NCBI GenBank assembly: GCA_029933295.1
Contig: JAOZOL010000191.1
Span: 1-5,253 of the forward strand
DNA from: Desulfobacterales bacterium
GTDB lineage: Bacteria; Desulfobacterota; Desulfobacteria; Desulfobacterales; Desulfosalsimonadaceae
Length of the DNA: 5,253 nt
Direction of reading: 5' to 3'
The translations under genes were made by a program, and so were the position numbers. Positions within the stretch are counted from its first letter, which is position 1. Every line of letters starts with the position of its first letter. This document shows positions 1-5,253 of the stretch, piece by piece. The notes under the pieces are model-generated. The model had not been told where the DNA came from. It searched no databases and saw only the letters and a program-made list of their open reading frames with translations.

Positions 1-638
1 GACGTTACCAAACCTCGCATCTGGCTGAAGATCAGTATGAACCCGGTTCACAGGGGCAGGTGCTAAAAAATCGGCGAAGAATCACGTCCCCCGAAAAAAT
101 GGCCCGGCTTGAAACCGAGCTGCTTTACGAGCTTACCGACCAGTTGGTGGACGAACTCGACCAGCAAAAGCGTTTTACGGCTGATGACATCTGTCAATGG
201 CATCGCCGATGGCTGGGATCGGTATATGAATGGGCCGGCCAATATCGCCAGGTGATGATCAGCAAAGGAGGCTTTCCTTTTGCCGCCCCGGCGCACATTC
301 CCCGATTAATGGCCGATTTTGAACAAAACTTCCTGGCCCGATATACTCCCTGTAATTTCCCGTCAAAAGAAAAAATCACCACCGCTCTGGCAACCACCCA
401 TGTCGAGCTTGTCCTGATTCACCCCTTCCGGGAGGGCAACGGCAGGATAGCCCGTTTGCTGGCCACTTTGATGGCTTTGCAGGCCGGGTTGCCGTTTCTC
501 GATTTCAGTATTTTGGCCGGAAATTGCCAGCAGCAATATTTTGCCGCTGTCCAAATGGGCCTGGAACGCCATTACGACGCTATGGAAAAAATCTTTGCGG
601 AAATTATTCGGCGGTCTCTGGAGAAGTTTGGGAAATAG
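1..638 (+). CDS. Fic/Doc-family AMP-transferase toxin, 5' end outside the window
   Basis: Fic-domain protein; such enzymes transfer AMP (or a related phosphate group) from a nucleotide to a hydroxyl of a target protein, acting as toxins or regulators in the cytoplasm. The core motif HPFREGNGRIAR is encoded from 420 and fits HPFx[D/E]GNGRxxR: catalytic His, acidic metal ligand Glu, the GNGR phosphate loop and the final Arg. About 60 residues before it, WAGQYRQV and the following stretch look like the substrate-docking flap. The reading frame is open from base 3 to the stop at 636-638. Codons before the GTG at 60 (reading HLAEDQYEPGSQGQVLKN) resemble the N-terminus of a common Fic subfamily as I remember it, so the true start probably lies left of the window and GTG-60 is internal. 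No [S/T]xxxE[G/N] inhibitory motif is seen in the visible protein, so it does not appear self-inhibited. The family call is strong; target and toxicity are inference. Confidence 0.93.
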   Translation, partial: RYQTSHLAEDQYEPGSQGQVLKNRRRITSPEKMARLETELLYELTDQLVDELDQQKRFTADDICQWHRRWLGSVYEWAGQYRQVMISKGGFPFAAPAHIPRLMADFEQNFLARYTPCNFPSKEKITTALATTHVELVLIHPFREGNGRIARLLATLMALQAGLPFLDFSILAGNCQQQYFAAVQMGLERHYDAMEKIFAEIIRRSLEKFGK

Positions 639-804
639 CTTGGGGTTTGCTTTTTCTCTGCAGATATTCGGCCACCACCTGTCTGGCCGCAATACCTTCA
701 ACAGCGGAGGATGAACAAACCGAAACTATCAGACCATGCTGACGTTTGGTTTTATCTTTGAGGTAGGGATTCGTCTGGCTGAGGGGTTTTGTTTTCATTT
801 TCAT
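604..804 (-). CDS. small probable Fic antitoxin with stand-alone inhibitory motif
   Basis: A 66-residue protein read from ATG at 804 down to TAA at 606-604. Residues 32-37, SSAVEG (bases 711-694), match the Fic inhibitory-helix motif [S/T]xxxE[G/N]. In that motif the Glu contacts the second Arg of the Fic core and blocks productive ATP binding. The context TNPYLKD...R...SSSAVEGI also resembles the N-terminal stretch of self-inhibited (class II) Fic proteins, and small proteins of this look are familiar to me. It lies convergent to the Fic gene, and their 3' ends overlap by 35 bases. The start is uncertain: ATG at 843 (79 aa), 804 (66 aa) and 798 (64 aa) are all in frame and none has a good Shine-Dalgarno. 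I chose 804 because conserved-looking sequence begins just after it. The tail after residue 45 is low in recognisable features. Function as the antitoxin of this Fic is inference from motif and position; it could be a non-expressed antisense frame, but the motif match argues against that. Confidence 0.68.
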   Translation of the reverse strand: MKMKTKPLSQTNPYLKDKTKRQHGLIVSVCSSSAVEGIAARQVVAEYLQRKSKPQAISQTSPETAE

Positions 805-902
805 AGCTTGTAATATAACACAACCCGGGGAAATTTTCATCATAATTTATCATTGTATCCCGTCATGATTTTCACCATCACTTCCAGGGAAATCGGGCAA
901 CC
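805..902. promoter_or_regulatory. divergent intergenic region between small gene and helicase
   Basis: These 98 AT-rich bases separate the starts of the leftward small gene and the rightward helicase gene, so they should hold the promoters of both. Several AT-rich hexamers resemble -10 boxes on each strand (for example TACAAT on the minus strand at 857-852), but I found no partner -35 box at good spacing and do not call a promoter. AGGGAA at 886-891 is the likely ribosome binding site for the helicase start at 903, with a rather long spacer of 11 bases. The in-frame stop TAA at 843-845, with no ATG, GTG or TTG between it and 903, supports ATG-903 as the start. Confidence 0.5.
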
Positions 903-3614
903 ATGATCAACCGCTTTTCATCCCGTCGTCAGCTACTGAGCCCTTCTTTCATTCAAAAAAAACTGAAAGGGGCGGTCAGCTATGATCGGATCGCGGGTTT
1001 CTTTCGTTCTTCGTTGTTGGAAGTTGCCGGCGAACAGCTTGAAACGATAGCGGGAAAAATCAGGGTGGTCTGCAACTCGGACATCGATCGGCGTGATGTC
1101 GGCACGGCGAAAGCCGCCCAGATGGCCATGCGGAAATCCTGGTGTGCTGGCGAGCCGGAGAAACTGGGGGAAGGCAGCAAAAACCGTTTCGCCCGTCTCT
1201 ATGAACTGCTGGCCAGCGGGAAACTGGAGGTCCGGGTGCTACCGGATGATACTTTCGGGCTCATTCATGGCAAGGCAGGGGTTATTCGCTACCAGAACGG
1301 CCGCCAAACCTGTTTCATGGGCAGTGTCAATGAAAGCTTGAGCGGTTGGAAACTCAATTATGAACTGGTCTGGGAAGACGATTCGGCGGCGGCGGTTGCC
1401 TGGGTCCAGGAAGAATTCGATGCCCTCTGGTATCATCCCGAGGCCATTCCTTTAAGCGATTTTGTCATTAAAGATATTCAGCGCCTGGCCCTCCGGGAGG
1501 AAGTGCCGGTGGCGGCCTGGAAGGATGATCCCGAGGGAAATCCCGCCGCAGGGGTGGTAGAGACGCCGGTCTACCGGGCCAATTATGGTTTATGGGCGCA
1601 CCAGAAATATTTTATCAGACTGGCTTACGAAGCCCACAAGCTGGGCGGTGCCCGTTTTGTATTGGCGGATCAAGTAGGGCTGGGGAAAACGGTTCAACTG
1701 GCCTTGAGCGCCATGTTGATGGTGCTGCAAGGAGAAAAACCGGTACTGGTCATCGCCCCAAAATCGCTGACCATGCAATGGCAGGATGAACTGCGCGACC
1801 TGCTTGCCATTCCCGCCGCGGTCTGGACCGGCAGGGAGTGGTTGGATGAACAAGGTATCATTCATCCAGCGACAGGCCCGGAATCGATAAAAAAGTGTCC
1901 TCGGCGGATCGGCATTGTTTCGCAAGGATTGATAACCGCCGGATCAGAAGTCACTGAGTATCTTGAGCAGATGAAATTCGAGTGCGTCATCGTTGATGAA
2001 GCCCATCGAGCCCGGCGTAAAAAAGTTAATGAACAAAGTGTACTTGAACCGGCTGATCCGAATAATCTGATGCGTTTTCTTTGGCAGATCAGCAACCAGA
2101 CCAAAAGCCTGCTTTTGGCAACGGCCACCCCGGTGCAGTTACATCCCATTGAAGCCTGGGACCTGCTCGACATCCTGGCCCGGGGAAGCGACGAAGTTCT
2201 CGGGAATATAATCAGCCGGTGGCGGAAGCCAGCGGAAGCTATTCCCATTGTGATGGGAGAGGAGGAAATTCCGACTGAACTGGGAGAAGCCTGGAGATGG
2301 ATGAGAAATCCCCTGCCACCGGTCGCTGAAGGACGGAATTTCAGGTATCTACGCCGAAAACTAGGAATGAAGGATGACGATTATATTGCTCCCGGAGACA
2401 GCCTGGAATATTTGCGTCCCCCCGAAATTACCCGCCTGAAAAGTATTATTCCGGATTTTGGTCGGCAACATAATCCTTTTATTCGACACATCATTCGCCG
2501 CACCCGAGATTTTCTCGAAAAAACCATTGATCCCGCTACCGGAGAACCCTATTTGAAGCCGGTGCGGGTGAAGCTTTTCGGTGAAGAATCTAGTGAAGCC
2601 ATTCCCTTGCCGGCCTATCTTCATGATGCATATCAAGCAGCAGAAGAATTTTGCGGTTTGTTAAGTCAGCGGGTACGTGGTGCCGGATTTTTGAAAACTT
2701 TGCTTTTGCGGCGGATTGGCAGCACTATTTATGCCGGTCGCCGGACCACGGAAAAAATGCTTACCGAATGGGGACAAGAAGAATGTTTTACCAGTCCAAC
2801 GTTATTTGAGGAAGATGATGATGTTATGTTGCGGTCTGTCAATACCGAAAACATGAAGGATTTGACTCCCAACGAAAAGCTGGTGTTGGAACGCTGCTTG
2901 AAAGCCCTGGACGCCAACCAGGATCAGGACCCTAAATATCATCAAGTGGTTGAATATCTGGTAACCAAAGGCTGGCTGGGGATGGGGTGTATTGTTTTTT
3001 CCCAGTATTTCGATTCTATCTGGTGGCTCGCCGAACAGCTTTCCCAAGAACTTCCCGATGAGAAAATCGGAATCTATGCCGGCGGGACTAATTCCGGCAT
3101 TATGCAGACAGGGTTGTTCAAAAAAATAAGCCGGGACAACTTGAAGCTGAAAATAAGCACGGGGGAAATTCGCCTTTTATTGGGTACCGATGCAGCCAGT
3201 GAAGGCCTGAATCTACAGCGTTTGGGGGCACTGATCAACCTTGATTTACCTTGGAATCCGACGCGGCTTGAGCAAAGGAAAGGAAGAATTCAAAGAATTG
3301 GCCAGGTACGTGACGAAATTTACGTTTATAACATGCGCTACCTGGGATCAGTTGAAGATCGGGTTCATGAACTGCTTTCAAGCCGCCTGGAGGATATCCA
3401 CGGTCTTTTCGGCCAGATTCCTGATGTGCTGGAGGATGTCTGGATTGAAGTTGCCAACGGAGAAGTGGCAGAAGCTAAAAAACTGATTGAGTCCATCCAT
3501 CCCAAACATCCTTTCGATGAGAAATACAACCGGGTGGAAGACATCGATTGGGAAAGCTGTGCCACAGTACTGGAGGAAAGCGACAAGCTGGAGATTTTGA
3601 GCAAGGGATGGTGA
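903..3614 (+). CDS. PLD-like / SNF2-type helicase fusion protein
   Basis: A complete 903-residue cytoplasmic DNA-acting protein. Residues about 20-180 look like a phospholipase-D-type domain: HGK at 122-124, GSVN at 140-143 and Glu154 follow the HxK...GSxN...E order. The usual Asp five residues after the Lys is Arg129, so nuclease activity is uncertain. With a single HxK, the domain would need to dimerise, as single-motif PLD nucleases do. Residues about 228-420 are helicase lobe 1: Walker A DQVGLGKT (256-263), Ia VLVIAPKS (281-288), DEAH (365-368) and III LLATATP (404-410). Lobe 2 spans about 690-830: IV CIVFSQYFDS (696-705), V GTDAASEGLNLQ (761-772) and VI QRKGRIQRIGQ (791-801). About 285 residues lie between motifs III and IV, a large SNF2-style insertion. 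The C-terminal part resembles RapA/HepA-type bacterial SNF2 proteins. It is expected to be an ATP-driven DNA translocase, plausibly anti-phage given separate PLD and SNF2 proteins in DISARM, but this is not a DISARM locus. There is no recognised gene name. Confidence 0.93.
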   Translation: MINRFSSRRQLLSPSFIQKKLKGAVSYDRIAGFFRSSLLEVAGEQLETIAGKIRVVCNSDIDRRDVGTAKAAQMAMRKSWCAGEPEKLGEGSKNRFARLYELLASGKLEVRVLPDDTFGLIHGKAGVIRYQNGRQTCFMGSVNESLSGWKLNYELVWEDDSAAAVAWVQEEFDALWYHPEAIPLSDFVIKDIQRLALREEVPVAAWKDDPEGNPAAGVVETPVYRANYGLWAHQKYFIRLAYEAHKLGGARFVLADQVGLGKTVQLALSAMLMVLQGEKPVLVIAPKSLTMQWQDELRDLLAIPAAVWTGREWLDEQGIIHPATGPESIKKCPRRIGIVSQGLITAGSEVTEYLEQMKFECVIVDEAHRARRKKVNEQSVLEPADPNNLMRFLWQISNQTKSLLLATATPVQLHPIEAWDLLDILARGSDEVLGNIISRWRKPAEAIPIVMGEEEIPTELGEAWRWMRNPLPPVAEGRNFRYLRRKLGMKDDDYIAPGDSLEYLRPPEITRLKSIIPDFGRQHNPFIRHIIRRTRDFLEKTIDPATGEPYLKPVRVKLFGEESSEAIPLPAYLHDAYQAAEEFCGLLSQRVRGAGFLKTLLLRRIGSTIYAGRRTTEKMLTEWGQEECFTSPTLFEEDDDVMLRSVNTENMKDLTPNEKLVLERCLKALDANQDQDPKYHQVVEYLVTKGWLGMGCIVFSQYFDSIWWLAEQLSQELPDEKIGIYAGGTNSGIMQTGLFKKISRDNLKLKISTGEIRLLLGTDAASEGLNLQRLGALINLDLPWNPTRLEQRKGRIQRIGQVRDEIYVYNMRYLGSVEDRVHELLSSRLEDIHGLFGQIPDVLEDVWIEVANGEVAEAKKLIESIHPKHPFDEKYNRVEDIDWESCATVLEESDKLEILSKGW

Positions 3615-3638
3615 AGAGATATTTGCAATGTATTATAG

Positions 3639-3660
3639 CTTAAATCAACTTTCTGACTTG
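3639..3660 (+). repeat. left terminal inverted repeat of the IS
   Basis: CTTAAATCAACTTTCTGACT followed by TG. It matches the reverse complement of 5174-5195 at 19 of 22 positions; mismatches are at positions 2, 6 and 19, and the inner 12 bases TCAACTTTCTGA are identical. The outer boundary is set where the match ends and could be off by a few bases. Confidence 0.87.
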
Positions 3661-3712
3661 CGATAAATCGCTATAATAATAGTTTAACCTGTTGAAATAA
3701 TTGATTAATAGT

Positions 3713-3741
3713 TTGAAAAGCCCTTTACCCTATGATATATT
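3713..3741 (+). promoter_or_regulatory. likely transposase promoter
   Basis: TTGAAA (3713-3718, 5 of 6 to the sigma-70 -35 consensus) and TATATT (3736-3741, 5 of 6 to the -10 consensus) are separated by exactly 17 bases. Transcription would start near 3747-3750, in the loop of the hairpin at 3719-3782. The transcript would lack the left hairpin arm and keep the ribosome binding site free. Another TATAAT at 3672-3677 has a perfect -10 box but no good -35, so I prefer this promoter. The call rests on consensus matching only. Confidence 0.6.
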
Positions 3742-3782
3742 GGTTTTGGAAAAAACCTCAATAAAATCAAAGGGAAAGGGCT
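3719..3782 (+). promoter_or_regulatory. long hairpin hiding the transposase ribosome binding site
   Basis: Nearly continuous inverted repeat. AGCCCTTTaCCCT (3719-3731) pairs with AGGGAAAGGGCT (3771-3782) with one bulged A. TGAT (3733-3736) pairs with ATCA (3766-3769). TATTG plus GTTTT (3738-3747) pairs with AAAAC (3752-3756) and CAATA (3759-3763), closing on a GGAA loop (3748-3751). That is about 26 base pairs. The right arm is the purine-rich ribosome binding site of the transposase (AAAGGG, 5 bases before ATG-3786), so any transcript carrying both arms would fold and block translation. IS10 and IS50 are known to limit transposition from outside transcripts this way. The structure is seen in the sequence; the function here is inferred. 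Confidence 0.78.
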
Positions 3783-3785
3783 AAA

Positions 3786-5171
3786 ATGGATACTAGCAAA
3801 CAATTTGAAAAACAGCAAGAAGCAAAACACCTGCAGAGCAGAATTTCCTTGTTTATCAACGATTTTCAAATAGGGACAATGCTCAATTTGAGCGGGATCA
3901 GGAAATTGAGAGGTGCCTCGCCACTTGCTTTGTTTATGGCAATATTTTTGTTGCCTTTTGAGGGAAACAATTTTTTTCAGGGTATCGTCAAGAACAAGGC
4001 TCTGCCATTTAAAAAAGATGCTGCCTATGATTTGTTGAAAAATCCTTGCCACAACTGGCGTAAGTTTATGCTGATTCTGGTCATCAAGGTGATCAATTTT
4101 TTCAACCGGCTGACAGATGAAAAAAGAGAAAAAGTTCTTATCATTGATGACAGCACCTATGATCGCTCCCGGTCGAAAGCAGTCGAATTGCTGGCCTGGA
4201 TTTTTGACCACAACAGCCGAAAAAGTCTCAAAGGTTTTAAGCTGTTGACTCTCGGGTGGTCTGATGGAGCAAGTTTTCTGCCATTGGATTTTGTCCTCTG
4301 TTCTTCTGCCAAAGCCGGTAAAAGGATTCAGGGGATCACGAAAGAGTTGGATAAACGAACATGTGGTTATAAGCGCAGACTGGAGGCGATGACTAAATCT
4401 ACAGAACACCTTGAAGTTATGATTCAGCGTGTTCTGGGCCTTGGTCTTAAAGCCGACTACATTCTTATGGATAGTTGGTTTAGTTTTCCCATTATACTTG
4501 CCAAACTCGGGCAGCATTTGCCGGTGATTTGCATGGGTAAAAATATGCCCAAAGTATTTTACCACCACAACAATGCCTGGCTGACGTTGGGTTCTCTGTA
4601 TGCAAAGCTGAGAAAGCGTCCTGGAAAAGCGAAAATTCTTGCCAGCACAGTCGTGGAAACCAGGCAAGGACAGAAAGTGAAAATCGTTTTCGTGCGTCAT
4701 CGTCACAAAAGGGATTGGTTGGCAATTTTGTCTACAAAAACTGACTTGCCAGATGAAGAGATTGTTAGGATTTATGGAAAAAGGTGGGACATCGAGGTTT
4801 TTTTCAAAATGGAAAAGCACCACTTGAACTTGGAAAAAGAAGTTCAGTTGCGAGACTATGATGGGATGATTGGCCATATCACTATCACTATGATACGTTA
4901 CATTTTTTTGGCTTTTGAACAACGATGTCATGATGATCCGAGAACTATTGGTGACTTATTTTTTGCCTGCAGCGATGAGATAGATGATCTATCTTTAGCT
5001 GAGGCATTGCAAAGGCTGCTAGCTCTTGCGTTGGATAAAGTTCGCAGCTCTGGAGAATTTGTTGAAGCCGCAATTTTGGCAATGATTGATGCAATTATGG
5101 GGGCAGCAATCGACTTTATTAAAACAAGCAGAAACTTATTGGAAAATAGTATCGTAACTTCAATACTTTAA
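3786..5171 (+). CDS. IS4-family DDE transposase
   Basis: A 461-residue transposase that would cut and rejoin the ends of the surrounding insertion sequence. The first catalytic Asp lies in LIIDDSTYDR (Asp121 or Asp122) and the second in YILMDSWFS (Asp229). The Glu is Glu337 within YGKRWDIEVFFKMEK. This stretch matches the IS4 signature Y-x2-R-x3-E-x6-K exactly (Tyr330, Arg333, Glu337, Lys344). Length is normal for the family, and no frameshift or premature stop is seen. The N-terminal 100 residues, predicted to bind the inverted repeats, are rich in hydrophobic and basic residues. The start ATG-3786 follows AAAGGG at a 5-base spacer. Expression is probably limited by the hairpin that overlaps this site and driven by the promoter at 3713-3741. 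The antisense strand also has a long open frame, which I treat as a shadow. Confidence 0.96.
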   Translation: MDTSKQFEKQQEAKHLQSRISLFINDFQIGTMLNLSGIRKLRGASPLALFMAIFLLPFEGNNFFQGIVKNKALPFKKDAAYDLLKNPCHNWRKFMLILVIKVINFFNRLTDEKREKVLIIDDSTYDRSRSKAVELLAWIFDHNSRKSLKGFKLLTLGWSDGASFLPLDFVLCSSAKAGKRIQGITKELDKRTCGYKRRLEAMTKSTEHLEVMIQRVLGLGLKADYILMDSWFSFPIILAKLGQHLPVICMGKNMPKVFYHHNNAWLTLGSLYAKLRKRPGKAKILASTVVETRQGQKVKIVFVRHRHKRDWLAILSTKTDLPDEEIVRIYGKRWDIEVFFKMEKHHLNLEKEVQLRDYDGMIGHITITMIRYIFLAFEQRCHDDPRTIGDLFFACSDEIDDLSLAEALQRLLALALDKVRSSGEFVEAAILAMIDAIMGAAIDFIKTSRNLLENSIVTSIL

Positions 5172-5173
5172 CT

Positions 5174-5195
5174 CAAATCAGAAAGTTGAGTTACG
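5174..5195 (-). repeat. right terminal inverted repeat of the IS
   Basis: Reverse complement CGTAACTCAACTTTCTGATT followed by TG; partner of 3639-3660 with 19 of 22 matches. It begins 2 bases after the transposase stop codon. The same stretch also forms a small hairpin, AACTCAA (5170-5176) with TTGAGTT (5186-5192), which may be incidental. Confidence 0.85.
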
Positions 5196-5253
5196 TTGAA
5201 AAAACTTTTTGTCCACGATGTGTTGGTCCAAGAAGCTCTATGATCGCCATCCC
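5196..5253. other. flanking DNA right of the IS, no gene identified
   Basis: Only 58 bases. Short frames are open to the window edge on both strands. On the plus strand one starts with ATG at 5218. On the minus strand one reads MAIIELLGPTHRGQKVFST and stops at a TAA (5193-5191) inside the right inverted repeat. The minus-strand frame could be a gene cut off by the insertion, but the stretch is too short to identify anything. Confidence 0.3.

Larger units (their letters stand above)
3639..5195 (+). mobile_element. complete IS4-family insertion sequence
   Basis: A 1557-bp element bounded by 22-bp inverted repeats that match at 19 of 22 positions, with one transposase gene filling most of it (stop codon 2 bases before the right repeat). 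It is more AT-rich than the helicase gene beside it, as expected for a transferred element. It starts 24 bases after the helicase stop and points the same way, so read-through transcription into it is likely. IS4-family elements normally make a target duplication of about 9-12 bp. Comparing 3627-3638 with 5196-5207 I see none, so the true ends may be shifted by a few bases, or the flanks may have diverged or recombined. All key catalytic residues are present, so it could still be active. I cannot name the exact element. Confidence 0.88.

Noticed and set aside
669..689. Inverted repeat CGGCCA - 9 bases - TGGCCG after the Fic stop as a terminator
   Set aside because: The stem has only 6 pairs, no T run follows on either strand, and it lies inside the small minus-strand gene.
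363..701. 112-codon minus-strand frame opposite the Fic core
   Set aside because: It is antisense to the conserved HPFREGNGR coding sequence and overlaps the better-supported small gene in another frame; no motif is seen.
1862..2248. 128-codon minus-strand frame within the helicase gene
   Set aside because: It is opposite the DEAH and motif III region of a well-supported helicase, with a composition typical of an antisense shadow.
3241..3486. 81-codon plus-strand frame within the helicase gene
   Set aside because: It is an out-of-frame overlap of helicase motif VI and the C-terminal region, with no start signal or motif of its own.
3705..4931. 408-codon open frame on the minus strand
   Set aside because: It lies antisense to the transposase, which has clear DDE and YREK motifs. 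Its translation shows no recognisable domain and looks like a compositional mirror of the real gene.
5170..5192. Hairpin AACTCAA/TTGAGTT after the transposase as a rho-independent terminator
   Set aside because: The stem is AT-rich and short, no T run follows directly, and the bases are explained by the terminal inverted repeat.
1..5253. CRISPR array, tRNA or rRNA genes
   Set aside because: No regularly spaced direct repeats, cloverleaf-like stretch or rRNA-like sequence was seen on reading either strand.

Overview
The window looks like an accessory (defence or toxin-antitoxin plus mobile element) patch of a bacterial genome. Host signals are thin. Codon use in the first 3.6 kb is mixed to slightly GC-rich, while the last 1.6 kb is visibly more AT-rich. 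The protein families are widespread in Gram-negative environmental bacteria; a Desulfobacterota-like or similar anaerobe would fit, but this is a guess and not a call.

Layout from left to right. (1) The 3' part of a Fic-domain AMP-transferase gene (+) runs in from outside the window and ends at 638. (2) A small gene on the opposite strand (about 804 down to 604) converges on it and overlaps its last 35 bases. Its protein carries SSAVEG, a match to the Fic inhibitory-helix motif [S/T]xxxE[G/N], and the visible part of the Fic protein has no such motif. I therefore read the small gene as a probable stand-alone Fic antitoxin. (3) About 100 bases further on, and divergent from the small gene, is a complete 903-residue protein (903-3614, +) that joins an N-terminal phospholipase-D-like domain to a SNF2-type helicase. 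(4) Twenty-four bases after its stop lies a complete IS4-family insertion sequence (3639-5195). It has 22-bp imperfect terminal inverted repeats and a 461-residue transposase with an intact DDE triad and an exact YREK signature. (5) The last 58 bases are flanking DNA with no gene that can be identified.

How the parts may work together. Fic plus the small motif protein would form a toxin-antitoxin pair, unusual in being convergent instead of sharing one operon. The helicase is of a type expected to act on DNA and is plausibly anti-phage, but no complete named defence system can be recognised here. The insertion sequence has a clear regulatory design. A long hairpin buries the transposase ribosome binding site in any transcript reading in from the helicase side. 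The best-matching internal promoter would start transcription in the hairpin loop and leave the site free.

The most interesting items are the stand-alone inhibitory-motif protein facing the Fic gene and the hairpin/promoter arrangement in the insertion sequence.
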